64,000 nt of DNA from Dipetalonema caudispina. Its lineage: Eukaryota; Nematoda; Chromadorea; Rhabditida; Onchocercidae. The notes below the pieces were generated by a model that ran no database searches, was not told where the DNA came from, and saw only the letters and a program-made list of their open reading frames with translations. Made by a program: the position numbers and the translations under genes. This document shows positions 1 through 14,100 of this stretch, piece by piece (the first letter of the stretch is position 1; every line of letters begins with the position of its first letter). The DNA lies in NCBI GenBank assembly GCA_013365325.1, contig JABVXV010000180.1:1-64000 (forward strand). Direction: 5' to 3'.

Positions 1-53
<53 letters not shown>

Positions 54-66
54 TAATAATAATAAC

Positions 67-125
<59 letters not shown>

Positions 126-176
126 TAAAAATAATAATAATAATAAATAATAATAAATAATAACAATAATAACAAA
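1..176. repeat. (AAT)n microsatellite at window edge
   Basis: Almost uninterrupted AAT trinucleotides with occasional interruptions (AAC, GAT, AAAAT). It begins before the window, so the full length is unknown. No coding signal is visible. Confidence 0.95.
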
Positions 177-1390
177 TTTGTTAACTTGTTTTCAGCAAAT
201 TTTTCCTGATAATTTAACTTATAAAAGTAGTTTTCTATGCAAGGCAAAATGCATGAGAATGCAATATGAAGCAGTGCAGTATTATCTAATTTTCCACAGA
301 ATTAAAATTTGCATACGAATTGTTGCAGGCATTTTCCTTCTTCAACACTTTCAAATTCATCAAATAACAAATGAAAAACTTTTTAGATATCTAACTTCTT
401 TAACAATTCAACGGATGTTTATAACGAAATATAATGTAAGCGGTAAGTAAATGTAAACGTTTCATCACGTACTGCGTCAATAATTCAATAAAATGTGGTA
501 GAAATCTTGTAAAAAAACTTTCCAATTTTCAAGAGAGAAAGGAAAATGAAACTTTTGTCGTTCTTCTTCTTTTTTTTTTTTGCTACTAAGCTAAGATTCA
601 TTTTTCTATGTTTGTAAAATGCAGCATTAGGCATGGATTAAAAATATTTCAAAATATTTTTGACGAAAAAAATTTCCCAAAAATTCTGGCAAAAAAATTT
701 CTAGAATGAACTACACGGTTGAAAATTAAAAATTGGACTAAAAGAGAGAAAGAAAAAAATCAATTGAAGCGATTATGTTTATAGTTATCAACAAAATTGA
801 GCTAAGCATGTATTTTTAATTGTTTCCCAATTCGAATATTGAGCCAAGCACATATTTCTTCAATTTTTTCCCTTATTTATTTATTTATTTATTTTTTATC
901 TCTATTAAACTGCTATTCAACTTCTTTTTTGTTTTCAATTTTTCTTTCTTAAACCAATTCTCTTGCACAATCCTTCAATTCATCCATCCTTAAAAAAGCC
1001 TAAGGCTCAATTTTGACATACAAAATTAGTCCTCCTAGAATAGATGGATAATGTGATAATGAAAAATGAAGATGAACAAAATGCTTTATTTTCCCTTTTT
1101 TTGCTATCCAGAAAAATTTTGCTGTTATTTATGGTGTATATTCAAACATTTTCCTGAATTTAAAGAATTTTTCTGGAAAACCAATTTAAATAGCACTAAA
1201 TTATTTCATATTCATATTTAGAAACAGTACTTATGGTATATTACTTTCACTTTTTCCAAATCCCATATGTACAATATTCCCTCTTCGTCAAAAAAAAAAA
1301 AAAAAAAAATAAATTACATTTCCACATTGATCCATATATCCGTCTTTTTCTAGAATTATTGAAATTTTAATTTTTTTTTAGTTTTTAATT
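177..1390. other. AT-rich non-coding flank
   Basis: No exon with plausible protein composition or splice sites was seen on either strand. The stretch contains T and A homopolymers (about 570-582 and 1291-1309) and several direct TTTATTTATT runs near 878-892. Most likely intergenic. Confidence 0.6.
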
Positions 1391-1424
1391 CCTCTCATGG
1401 CGTTTTTATTTTATTTCGTTATAA

Positions 1425-1525
1425 TAGTAATAATGATAATAATGATAGCAATAATAATAATAATAATAGATAACAATAATAATATTAGTGATGTTAGTAA
1501 TAATAATAATAGTGATAATAATAAC

Positions 1526-1557
<32 letters not shown>

Positions 1558-1606
1558 TAATAATAATAATAATAATAATAATAATAGTAATAATAATAAT
1601 AATAAT

Positions 1607-1646
<40 letters not shown>

Positions 1647-1696
1647 TTATTATTATTATTATCATTATCATTACAATAATAATAATCATTATTTTC
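1425..1696. repeat. (AAT)n microsatellite with inverted (ATT)n end
   Basis: About 270 bases of AAT repeats with GAT/AGT interruptions. Near 1645 the array switches to ATT/ATC repeats and then back towards AAT. The AAT block followed by its complement can fold into a hairpin. Open frames here (poly-Asn on plus, poly-Leu on minus) are only repeat translations. Confidence 0.95.
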
Positions 1697-4310
1697 TAAT
1701 CCATTCTAGCTGTTTCACAATTCAAATATTTAAGACCACTGCAATTTGATCATTAGTATCTTTTTTGCATTTTGCTAATTTTTCTATAAATAAACTTAGT
1801 AAAAACGTTTTAATTTTGTTTTAGATCAATAATTTTGTTTGATTTCCTAAGATATTTCTCGATTTTATTTTAATAATATTAGTTAGTCATCGATCATTTC
1901 ACATATTCCTACTGATATTTACAAATTAGTTAATAATGTTTTACTAAACTAACTCTTGTTGCATTCGTCAATTTTTCACCAATCTTTTTATAGTACTTTT
2001 TGTGGTACTCAAAAGTACTTTGACCTTTCTCGTTAATAATATTTCAATAACTCACAACTTTGTGATAATAAAAAACCAAATCAACAAGAAAATCCTACCA
2101 TAAAAAAAAAAAAAAAAAAATTACTTTATTCCTTTGCAAAATTCAAAAAACTCCAATTAAAAACATAGAACTAAAGAATCTTTTTTTTTTTTTTGAAACA
2201 ATTTTTTTGCATTATTTCCTTTTTTTTATTTTTTAGTAATTTACTACTATTCTTACCTATTAGCATATTCTCTCTGACATTAATGCTTCAGTCATTTGAA
2301 ATTACCATATTGCGATATTTTCAATGCATAATTAACTTTTGCAGCAAAATGATACCATCACTAAATCTTATACAAATTTTACATCGTTAAAAATTTGATA
2401 TTTTAAAAATGAAGTCAAGCAAATAAGCAAATAAACTGATAAGCATAAAATAAATCAATTAATTTTGTGAAAAATTTCAGATTTAGAAATTGATGAGATA
2501 ACGTCATAAAAGAGCATATGAGTTTTTGAGGGATTTCTCTTCGTTTTCCTACAACTTGCAATTAGGCAAAGCGCTCTCGATTGATTTTTAGGCCTATAAA
2601 CATCATACATCCTTTTCACCATCCCTTACAGCCATTGAAAACAAACACTTCATAAAGTTCAATAATTCAATTTTTTCCTCTTTTTTTTCTTTTTTTTTTT
2701 TGAATTAATATTTCATTTTAATATATACTTTTCTTAAATTTTTCATGTTTTTATTGCACACGCAAATATTATCTAACAAATTGCTAAAAATTTAAAATCC
2801 TAAAATATTCTGTCTAAAAATTTGTGCATTTTTAGGACTTTTTATGTTATCATAAGATTATTAGACATTCTTTTAAAAATGTAATTATAAATTTCGTTTT
2901 TATGATAAATGAAGAATGAGTGGAATGAGTACTCTTTTTGCATTCTTTTTTTTTGTTTTTTTTTTCTTGTTGTCGAGCTTTATGATTAAAATATTTGATA
3001 ATTTTTCCATTCGTTCATTACGGTAAAATAATTTGCATAAGCAAATAAAAAAAGAAAAATATCAGTTGGTATATATGAAATATTTTGAATTACTTAAGTA
3101 AAATTTAAAGTACATTTAAAGTATTTCAGGGTTTTTCTTTGTTCGAATAGCGAAAAAGATTGTTTTTCGATTGAAAGTATTAAGAATAATTAATTTTTCT
3201 ATTTCAATATGAAATTCACACTAAAGTAGAAAATTCTCAAATTCTATTCACATCCTTACAAACTAATTTGCTAATTGGAACTAAGCAAAACTAAGGAATT
3301 GTACACACTGGATAATGTAATATCCGAGGCATTAAATTCTCCTGATGATCGTTTTTATTTTAGATTCCAATTTCATTTTTAATTTTTGATTATGATTTAA
3401 GCTCGAAACGATTATTGGAGATGAATGCCGATAACAGCATTTCCTGATACTTATGAAAGTATTTGAGTGCGTGAGTATAAGTTGATATATTTATGCGTCA
3501 GCAAAATTTATTTGGTCAATTTTAGCAAGTATTTGCTTAAATCAATGTAAACTATTTTCAGTTTACATTAGAATAGGTAATGTAGGAGGAAAAGGTTTGC
3601 TTGTATTGCTGAACAGATTATTATATTAAAATATAGAAAATTATAGCCGAATATTGAACTAATTAGCAAATAAACAAGTAAATAAGGCCTTTGTAGTATG
3701 ATCTATTAGCACTAAGGAACTGTTATCGTCATTGCCTAAAAAAATGTAGAAGTGTGAAAATTTGCATTTAACAAATCTGAATTATCAAAAACAACCAAGG
3801 AAATTGTTGACAAATTTTTATTTTCTGTTACGACTAATTTTATTTTTCTAATATTCTATAAATAAATATAATGATTGTTGTTGTTGTTTTTTTTTTTTTT
3901 TACCTGATATTAGTATTATTATCATTCTATAAAATGAATGTATGTTGACATTTGTGACAATTAAAAAAAATTATTTACATTGATGATATGAAGAAAAAAA
4001 AAAAAAAAAAAAAGTAGGATCGTTTATAGTTAACAATTTTAGAGGGAAGTTATCCTATTATTCGTATAGATTTCTCTCTCATCCCTTCCTCTCTCCATCT
4101 TCAGTACTTAATTATTAAAATTTTTTTTTTTTTTTGTCAAGAAAGCATCAAATTTTAGTATTAATGAATAAATGTTCCCCCCTTTTTGAGAACAAGAATG
4201 ATTAACATTACCTATTGAAAAAAAAAAGATCATCTAAAGTTCTTTTTTTTTTTTTATTTTCAATATTCATTATTTGAAATTACACCTATATTATTTGCAA
4301 TATGAGCATA

Positions 4311-4385
4311 CACCTGTATCCAAAAGCATATGGACATATGTTTCCTGAATATAATACACCTGTATTCAGGACATATGAACACCTG
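4311..4385. promoter_or_regulatory. E-box cluster with internal hairpin
   Basis: Within 75 bases there are three CACCTG boxes (4311, 4357, 4380) and three CATATG boxes (4327, 4335, 4372), all fitting the CANNTG E-box pattern. An imperfect inverted repeat pairs 4335-4351 with 4363-4377 and places the 4357 CACCTG in its loop. CACCTG is a known site for Snail-type zinc fingers and E-protein bHLH factors. A regulatory role is inference from clustering; it lies about 3.8 kb upstream of the tomosyn start. Confidence 0.25.
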
Positions 4386-6789
4386 CATCCGAAATATAAA
4401 ATTCTTTTATCCTTTTTCCAACTCTTTAATATTTTCATACTTATTAATCAATGCTTTAATAGTTTAGCATATCTCATACCTGTATCATTTATATCCATTT
4501 GTAGCAATTTATAAAAATTCTCCTCTATTTCAGAATTATCATTTGTTAGGAAAAATTTTACACATTTTTATAGTTTTATCGCATATTTACTAATTGCTGC
4601 TATAATTTTACTATTTATTTGATGTTTCATAATTAATTAAGACGAGTTTTTGAAATTTCGGAAATTTTTCATAGGTAATTAATTTTATAATATTTTCTGA
4701 CAATACTCTAAACAATGATAAATTCACAATTCGTAAATATTCCGATAAAGATATCCAAAATTTCCTATTATTTCCGATTCAATAAGTTATTAATAGCTAT
4801 ACATATACTCTTACTTTTCAACATATTACTTATTTTTGTAAACATATAAAATATTATTAATCATACTCTTATTTCGATAAACTGAATCCTTTCCGTAATT
4901 TATCATTCCAGGGAAAAGTTTGATAGACTTAAAGATTGATTAGAATGAGGAAACTGTAGAACCAAAAAATTACGAAGTAAAATTAATTAACAATTTTTTA
5001 ATCAAACATTGGAATTAAAACTAAAAGAAATGATAATTAAGTACCAAAGCAAACTGAGATTAAAGCTAAGAAACAAAAAGTGTAGAAAAAAAAAATTCTA
5101 TGAATAATAATAAGGAAAAGTTAAGAGGTAGCACGAAATGAAATGATGTAAAATTGTATACTTTTAAAAAGATCCATTAGGCTATATCAGAAACCAAAAA
5201 TGCTTTAAGGCATTTCGCCGGAAATTTTCCGTAAAAATCTGTACAGTCATCTTAATTAAACCAACATATTAAATAAGGAAAGAAACGGATAATATCATCA
5301 GTATGTTTTTTTGTTTGATTTTTAACTTGCAAGCAATTTTCCATAGTCAGAAAATCAATCAAATTATTCGTAAAATTGATCAAATTTTATAAAAACTTTC
5401 TCATAATTATTGATGCAACGAATATGCAATTCTAGTAATAATCAAGTAAACAAACGTGATCATATCACATTACATAACAGTATCATAATAGATCAAACTT
5501 CACTTTCCTTCATCAATCATACTTTCTTTCTATCCCCAGAAGTCTATTTGAAAAAGGTAAAAAAAAAAAAAAAATTTTTTTCCTTTTTATTTTTTTCTAA
5601 AGAAATAAAGCAAAATCATTTTTCTTCATGTAATTTAATGAATAAATTTCATTGTTTCATAATTAAATAATATTTTCAATCAAATATTTTCGCACTTATT
5701 GATCTATTTTTTAAATATCTATTGACTATTCATTTCATCCTACATTTCGACATATTTTTACAAATAAAAAAAAACTACATCGAATAAGCAGATGTATTTC
5801 ATCAGATGAATTTTCTACCTAAAATTAATCAATTATTTAAATAAAAATTGACCAGTCTTTTAATTAATACCTTTGTTTTTTTTTTTTCTTCTTTTTCTTC
5901 GAGATTATTATAACTATTAGTTATAACTATATATATATAAACATTTCTTTTAATTCAAATTAATTTTTAAAATGTATAACTCATCTGATACCCCATCCTT
6001 ATTTATGTCATCAGTTGTGCATTGCATAAATTATTGATATATAATATTTAATGACTGAACAGCTAAAATAGAAAAAAAAAAAAAAAAAAAAATGAAAATG
6101 TAAATGATCAAAGGAAACACGTAAACGTGTACCAGAAGAAATATTACGTATTATATTAGTATTAAGCATTAAGTATTATCAGAAAAAGTAAGTATTATTG
6201 TCATTTGATTTTTTTGAAATGATTAGATAAATCTTATAATTTCGACATTTTTTTCACCTTCTAATCAATAATAATATGATCATCATATCCATTGACAGTT
6301 TATAAATAGGTTAAGAAAAGTAATCTTATATAAATTACATAGATTATATTCAAGTCAAATTTTATTAGTCCAATATTTTCAATTCATAATTTAATTCCAT
6401 GATCACAATTATCTATCAAATAGAATGGCTAATAATTATCACAATGATCTTTCATTAATTATTGAAAAGAGCTATTGATTGCATCGTATCTTTTCTTGTC
6501 ATTTGAAGAAGTAAAAATTGAATATTATCTTGCTGTCTTTTTTTTTTTTTATTTTTCTTTCACTCTAATGTTAAATTTATAAATTAAAATTACAAAATTG
6601 AGAAAATTTAATTAACCATAAAGAAAAAATTCATAGATAAGAAAGAGCTAAAAGAAAAAAAATAATAATAATAAAACTTTACGAATTAAATTTTCATAAA
6701 AAATTTTGATGAGAAAAAAAAAAAATGATGAAAAATTTTTAACTTTACCTTTTTTTTTTTTTTAAAAAATTTATCTATCTCTTTTCGAA

Positions 6790-6851
6790 ATGTATGTGTA
6801 TGTATGTGTATGTATGTATGTGTATGAATGTGTATGTATGTGTATGTATGC
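6790..6851. repeat. TATG/TGTA tetranucleotide repeat
   Basis: Repeated TATG and TGTATG units, imperfect, followed by unique sequence and a poly-A run. Non-coding simple repeat. Confidence 0.85.
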
Positions 6852-7230
6852 AAACATTAATGGAATGTATTTAGTGAGGAATCGAAAAAAAAAAAAAAAA
6901 ATGTGTTGCACTTTATTAAGCCATTTTTTTTTGTCTTTTTCTTTTTCTTTTTTTCTTTTTTTTTTCCATCAATATGATCCTAAAGAAATGAAATAAATAG
7001 AGAAAGAAAGGAACAGTAATCATAAGTCACATTTTTTGATCAATCTCATCAACTATTCCATTCTCAAAAATTACCTCATATACATAATATACACATATGC
7101 ATGCACATATATGTACATTCATGCACAATATGTGCACATTTATGCACGCACTTTTCCCATATTTTGTGCATACATTAAACTTTTTTATCTTTCACTTAAG
7201 CTTTTTAAATTTTCGAAACAACGGTTTCCC

Positions 7231-7231
<1 letters not shown>

Positions 7232-7265
<34 letters not shown>
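7232..7265. repeat. Poly-T tract (34 T)
   Basis: Uninterrupted run of thymines; another run of about 22 T follows at 7364-7385. Such tracts recur across all non-coding parts of this window. Confidence 0.95.
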
Positions 7266-7266
<1 letters not shown>

Positions 7267-7880
7267 ATTTTATTTTCAAAGTGGTAATAAATTGGGGCCA
7301 CGGGCCAACATTTTTATTAGGTGTTTAATTGGCCAAATTAATGCTTATAGTTTTACTGCAAATTTTTTTTTTTTTTTTTTTTTTTGAGGGGATGAATGAG
7401 TTTCTAATCAAAAAAAAGGGAATGATAAGTCAAAGGTCACAATCCTATTTTGTTTATTTCTTGGTATATCATGTTATATTTCAATTCACATGTGTAAGTA
7501 AGTATATTAAAACTAGATTAATTGTTAAATAATTAAATATGTAAGGTAAGGTATGAATTAAAATTAATGAGAATGAAAAATTAATCAGTAACAGAATGGA
7601 TAATTAAACTATACATAAAATTAATAGATAATATCTACATAAATATGCATGACGTGTAATATTCCGTCTGACTAGCTATAAGTTATTGAACTTTGATGTA
7701 TGATTTATGGAAAAAATTAATAAATAGTTTTCGAGATGTAAAAGACATTAAAGTATAGTGCGCGTATGTTTAAACTCTTCACATATTCAATTTATCCTTC
7801 AAGTAAACGCTTACTTTGCGTATCAGCATTTGTGTATTATTTTTGATTGCAATTTCAATATAAATGTAAATTTCGATCTT

Positions 7881-8143
7881 TTTTTTTTTCAGGTTTGATT
7901 AAAATGGAGAAATTTCATGACTATTAATTGCCTTCATATTTGTTAAGAAACCAAAACTATTGGACAATACCGATGAAACAGCATTATCAACAACTGAAAA
8001 GAATTCTGTTATTACCTGTTGCATTCTGCTTGGAAATATTGTTGCTTCATCAAGTTTTGCTGTGACAATAAAGAGATTATTGAAACAGCAACAACTGCAC
8101 CAGAAGCGGAAAAGGATAAGCGGAAGATAAAAGGAGAAGAGGG
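7881..8143 (+). promoter_or_regulatory. tomosyn 5' leader with acceptor site and uORFs
   Basis: A pyrimidine run ending in CAG at 7890-7892 is a strong splice acceptor, either for a spliced leader or for an upstream non-coding exon. The following leader of about 250 bases carries two short upstream ORFs: 7904-7927 (8 codons with stop) and an overlapping one starting at 7917. A third frame stays open through most of the leader (residues such as KKPKLLDNTDE) but has no ATG. Translation of tomosyn is taken to start at 8144. Trans-splicing is inference from nematode biology. Confidence 0.5.
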
Positions 8144-11100
8144 ATGGATCGTGCCAAGAAACGTTTAGCATCTGCATTGGATGGTTTCAGGAATCTGCAT
8201 AAATCGGAAATGGAACTAGAAGAGAAGATAACTGCGGAAGATGTTTGCTTGACAGGAGTAAGTGATATGCAATAAATCTTTCTATATTTATTGAAATATC
8301 TCTAGAGAGGAGCGGTACTTATTTGAGTAACATCGAAGAAGAAATAGCACGTCAATTTTTTGTATATTATTGAAGAGAGGGAGGAAGGGAAAAAGCAATA
8401 CTAAATGATACTGCCATTTATTTGATTATTCATTATGGATTAATGATTTTAGTTCGGAATAGTGTGTCTTTTATTTTGAAATATGAATAAAACCAATCTC
8501 CAAATTTATCATTTTTTTAAAACAAGTGGTAGCAGTTCACACACTTATATAATTTATGAGAATTCTGATGTATTTCCCAGCGATTTCGATATTTTTAATA
8601 TTGGTTTTGGCAACATTTATTTTATTATCATGTTTTAAATCGAAGTTTTAGAGTGATTTCAGTAGTGCCAAAATTAAAATAAAGGCAAGTGACTGCCCAA
8701 TTATTCTATTAATACAGGTGATCCAATAAACTTCCAAAGTTAGGGAGACAAGTTTAAAAAGATTTTTGCTTACAAGACAGCTTTTTCTTGAAATAATGAC
8801 TGTTATTAGGTCAAAATTTCAATAGTTTGACTAAAAAAGGAAAAAATATTAAAATTAGTGGTTGAGACATTACTTGGCAAATCTCTAAGCTTTTGCAGTA
8901 TTGTATTTATCAGAAATCCCCAAGATATTCGATTAAATTTATCATTAATACTTAAAAGCAAGTTTTTTTGGACATTTGCAGGTCGTAAGGCATGGATTTC
9001 CAGACGACCCGCGATGTATGGCTTATGATACAGTGCAACGATTGCTAGCGATAGGCACGGGACACGGAGTAATCAGAGTCATAGGAGATGTTGGAGTGGA
9101 TTATTGTTTGAAGCACGAATCAGACGCTGCTGTACTTCATATAGAATTCTTGATAAATGAAGTATATTTTATTATCCTTCCTTGTTATTTTTGTTAACTT
9201 AAAGTCTTGATAGTCAGAATATGGTACCACTAGAAGGTTTTATCAGATTTAAGTAACTTTTGTGATTGTTGCTAATTTAGAACTTTTTTCCCTGCTGAGC
9301 TTTTGGTGGTAAATTTCCTGGGTTGTGGTTCTTGTCATGCTTTACAATTGACCCTTAATAAGAACTTTATTTCAAGTGTTTATTGTAAATTAATCAGGCA
9401 TGAGAAATAATTAAAAGGGTTGTCATTAACGAAGTTTAAGCTTGATCGACATACATTGATATAATTTGAGATACAGAGCCACATTTCTTAATTTCTCTTA
9501 GTCATTATGAAAAATGACAGTATGTTAGTAAAGTATTTCTTTACTAACATACTGTCATCTCGGAATTTTAATGAAACATAAAACAGCTGCTTTTCAGACG
9601 ATATGTAAGGTGACTACTCTAGCTAAAAGGGATTTGAGAAAAAAAAGGAAGAAACATAAAGAAGGAATATAACTCATTTTATTTTTAGTGACTTTTCCTC
9701 ACTTAGAGTATCTTTTTCTTGCAATTATGCTTGTTTTTTCTTCTCTCATAGCCTACTAAATACCCATTATGTTCGAAATTGTAGTAGATTTCAGTATTAT
9801 AACTGTGATTTTTCGTTGTCTTTAACAAGAAAAATAATACAAAGTGGAAGTGTAAATGGACAGTACATGAAAGTAAAAGTCGAAGTAAACAATAAGAAAG
9901 ATAAAAAAAGAGAAATTAAAGTGATAGCAAAAAGAAAAGTCAAAGATAAAAGGGAAATTAGTCACTGTTTTCAGGGAGCACTAGTTACTGCATGCCGTGA
10001 TGACCTGATACATTTGTGGAACTTTCGACAGAAGGTAAGGAGAGCATTTTTTTCAGTTCCGAGAAATGTTGGTGTTTTCAGTCTATAGGGATTCTTGGAA
10101 GCATTAACAGAAAATCTGTAATTAAAAAAAGAGTCAAAAATTGGGTAACCTTAGCAAGTTTTATTTTATATTTGAAAAGTTGAATGACTTGTAATAAATT
10201 TGAATTCAGTCAGGGAAATAAGCCTTTCAATTTTTGAGTTCAAAAACGTATTATTCTATCAGTAGCTTATTTAGGTGCCAGGAGTGTTACACAGTATACA
10301 ACTAACGAAGGAGCAAGTTACTTGTATCACTCACTCCTTTCAAAGCAAGTGGCTTTATTTGGGGACCGAACGTGGCAATGTATATTTTGTTAATATAGCA
10401 ACGTTTACTTTATCCAACTACGCTATCAATTGGAACAAAGCCATTGATTTGTATGTTTACTTATTTCTTTTTTTCTTTCGAATATAATTAGAATTTAGAA
10501 TTTGTTCACTCATTCCATTTTTATTCCATTTTTGCAAAATAATTTTCATTTTTATACATTGTTGAAATTCTTGATGCATTTTAAAGTGAGCATTAGGAGT
10601 AAAACAACTTTTGATTGGAACGAACTTTGGTTGAAGCAAATTCCAGTCAACTATTAAATGACTCTCCCTATCAGTGATCCTTTTCTTCGTAAAGAGACCG
10701 GCGATGTTTGAGTCCTTGAAATCAAAAAAATATCAGTATTCTTATTTTATGGTACCGTAGAATACTACTGCAGTTTGTTTTATGTTTATGAATGTTTTGA
10801 TCAAAAGCCTCATCGTGCTTTAACCAGCTGGTTTGTATTAATCCTTAAAGTTCGCTTTCCTTTCTCACATACAAGCTTTATAAGTGTCTCTCTTCCGTTC
10901 ACACCAATTTTTGTTTTCGAAAAGGAATTATTTGTGGTAATGAAAAATAATTATCACAGCGACAATCCTTTTGCAGAAGAATGAATTCGTGTTACTGTTT
11001 TAGCTGTCAAGTTTTAATTGACAAAATGTTCAAATTCTTGTTTGTAGCTCGTATCAATGCATTCAATATGAGAATGCACACTTTTAATTAGTTATATCTG

Positions 11101-14100
11101 AAGATTGACTAGATTCGTTATTTTGATCTTAAATTTTCACTTTCATTTGAATGACGTCGTATTTCATTCTGCTATGTTTCAGGAGTGTTCGTACTCATCC
11201 TGGTAGTGTAAAAGCTATTTCTACCTGCCCCACCGAACTTTCTAAAATATTGCTTCTTTACGAAAAAGGGAGTATTGTATTATGGAATCTTCAAACGAAA
11301 GAAGTAAGCGGCTGCTTATAAATTGATTTTCATTGAACTGTTCATGTTTTTTCATCATTATGTGGTAAAAAAGCTGCTCTTGATCACTAGTAGGAATAGA
11401 TATTCCAGGCGGACAGGTTCATATCTGATCATCCAGCTCGTTGCTTTGCATGGCATCATGATGGCCGACAATTTATATGTGGTACTGCAGATGGATCTTT
11501 GTTGATTTGGAATATCCGAAAGCCGGGGGAATACACCCAGAAATTGCAACCTCATGGACAAAAGTGTAATCCTATTAATCAGGTCTGTCTTTACATTAAT
11601 TTTTATAAATGCGAAACTGGAAGAAAAGTGCAAATTTCATAGCTCTGAATTTTGTGATTTAAAGATATGACTATGTCGAAATCTTCACCTTTTTCTCTTT
11701 CCAATTTGCAATGACTCAATTTATTTGCAAATTTCAGGTTGATTGGAGGCATTCATCAGACGGAGAGCAGTTAATTATTTTTAGTGGCGGTTAGTATTTT
11801 CGTGAAGAATATTGATTTTATTACCTTTCACGAAACTTATTCAAAATTTGCATTCAGCGGATAAATTTTCAGGCATGTCGCAGGAAGATGGCATATCACC
11901 CTCTTTGACCATCATGAGAGCATCAAAATCGGTTACAGTTCTAGAATTAGATCATCCTTTGATAACCTTCGCACCTCTGAATGTTTCACCTTATAGCAAT
12001 GCATCACAGCAACCTTTTGGTATTGCTGTACTTATGAAATATGACTTGCATATTATTGATCTTACGATTCCAGGGTGATTTCATTTATTTGATTATCTAT
12101 GTACCACCGTTTACAAAACGATTTTCGAATAAAATGTTAGGTTTTAGGCCAGTCTAGATCTTTTGCTATCCCTTAGGTTTGAACTTTAAGTATCGAAATG
12201 TAAAGCAAATCTGAAACACTTCAGACAAAGTGTATCTCCAATATATATATATATGGTCAACAGTTCATCATATGGTCGAAGTTTTTTCTCAGCAAAAATC
12301 CTTTGTAGCGTTTAAATTTTTCAATTCGCTAAGATGTGAGTATTATTGCAGACTTTGAATTTGACTGTTGTTCCATACATTCAAACAATTTTAGCTATCC
12401 ATGCCACGAAAATATCAATCCCATGGATATTCATGAATCACGGGTGCGATGCATATATTATTTTTCCAATTGTCCTCTTGATTTACTTGGTGCCCTAGCA
12501 CTTGTTGGTTCGAAACAGCGACGTCAAGGATTCAGTGATAAGGTTTATTCATTTTTTTTCGAATAAAAGTTTTCATGCCTTGGCACTTTTTTGGTTTGGA
12601 ACTTTGAAATCTGATTTTGCAGCCATGGCCGATTACAGGTGGGAGTGGGCGAGATTGTGCGATGGGTCATCAAGAATTATTACTTACGGGGTAACTTTTT
12701 ACATATGTTGGCATTCAGGTATCTTCTTAAAGTACAGAATGGTGTTTTCAGAATACTTGTCTAACGAAAAGCAATCACTTTTATCGTTTCAGTAATCATA
12801 ATTGCATTAACAAGCTTTTAATATATGTCAGACATGACTATAACTCATCAAAATGTTTATTTGATAAACGGTAGTGCGTAGAATACTATGCTTCATCTCG
12901 TGTTTTAGTAATCAAATCATTTCAATTAATCATTGAAAATTTTAGTTTCTGTTGTGCAGAACTGATAGGGATATAATTCATTTAAGATCCCACTTGTTAT
13001 AGCCATGAAGATGGGTCGATAAAATTCTGGCAAGCATCGGGTGAACATTTACAAATTCTGTACAAATTAAAAAGTGGGCGACATTTCGAACGAAATGATT
13101 CTTTGGAATCCCATGAAGCATCCTATGCCGTTACAATGGTTGAATTATGTTTGGATTCTCGACTACTGCTAGTTGCTGGACAGAGTGGACAGTTAACACT
13201 ATTTCGATTTGTGAAAACCGAGAACGCTCATGAAATTACTGTAAGACGTCAAGAATTTTCAAATTTGAATGGGTTATATCATCTGAAGATGAAAATATAT
13301 TCTGCATTTTCATTTCATTCGTTAGTATTGCTGAGAAGCTAGCTATAGATCTGAAGTGCATGGAATCTCTAGAGTTCTTTTTGGGTGTTTACAAAACTGA
13401 ATTTTTAACGGTTCTGATGAAGTTATTTCCATACTTTTTCCAGGTAATTAATATTCCACCTGTATTTTCTTTCTCATCGAGTAACATGGAATCGGCTAAA
13501 GCACCTTCTCCAAAAAGAGAATTGAAGAGGCAGGGAGCGACAATCTCAGTGGAATCAAATAGTTCAGATACCAGTGAGGGTAGCACACATGATGGTTACT
13601 TCCCGTTGAAAGTACGAGGTGGATTGGTTAGAAGACTTGCAGGATATCAGGTGGGTATATATTCTAGGTATAAATTCTTTCAAAAACTATATCTTTGAAA
13701 GTATACCTTTTAACACTGAGCCCTTAATGAAGTACTAGTTCCAGCCGGATTTGGTATGCATGGTTCCATGGAGGAATGCGTCACAGCCAGAAGAAATTAC
13801 AGCGATGGCTCTTAATTCAGCATACGGCATTATTGCTCTCGGTTTAGCCTATTTCTTTTTGTTATTACATGTCGAGTCTTTGCATAATTGCATCAGCAGT
13901 CTTCAGAAGTTTTTTAAGAAATTGTGCAACAAAATTTCACTCTTTTCTCATTTTTACGTTTTCTGATTCCCATCAAGAATAACTATTAAAATTTTCTAAA
14001 TCTCTTGTGTGAAAATCAAAAAGTTTGGTAACTAGGATTAGTTGACTGCTTCAGGTAGAAAGGTCGATAAACATGACTGTATGTCCAATATATAGCATAG

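Larger units (their letters stand above)
1697..7890. other. AT-rich intergenic region upstream of tomosyn
   Basis: No gene was recognised. The region holds many A/T homopolymers, including 34 T at 7232-7265 and A runs near 2103, 3993 and 6072, a TATG/TGTA simple repeat at 6790-6850, a 10-bp perfect inverted repeat at 3544-3569 (AATGTAAACT with a 6-base loop) and the E-box cluster listed separately. It should contain the tomosyn promoter, but no TATA or initiator element could be assigned with confidence. Confidence 0.55.

Noticed and set aside
1397..1699. Long poly-Asn and poly-Leu open frames
   Set aside because: They are translations of an AAT microsatellite in different frames.
7899..8177. 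92-codon minus-strand frame overlapping tomosyn exon 1
   Set aside because: It is antisense to the tomosyn leader and first exon, with no splice or start context and no recognised homology.
12351..12394. Upstream acceptor TTGCAG for tomosyn exon 9
   Set aside because: It would create a stop after exon 8; the acceptor at 12394 keeps phase and matches the family.
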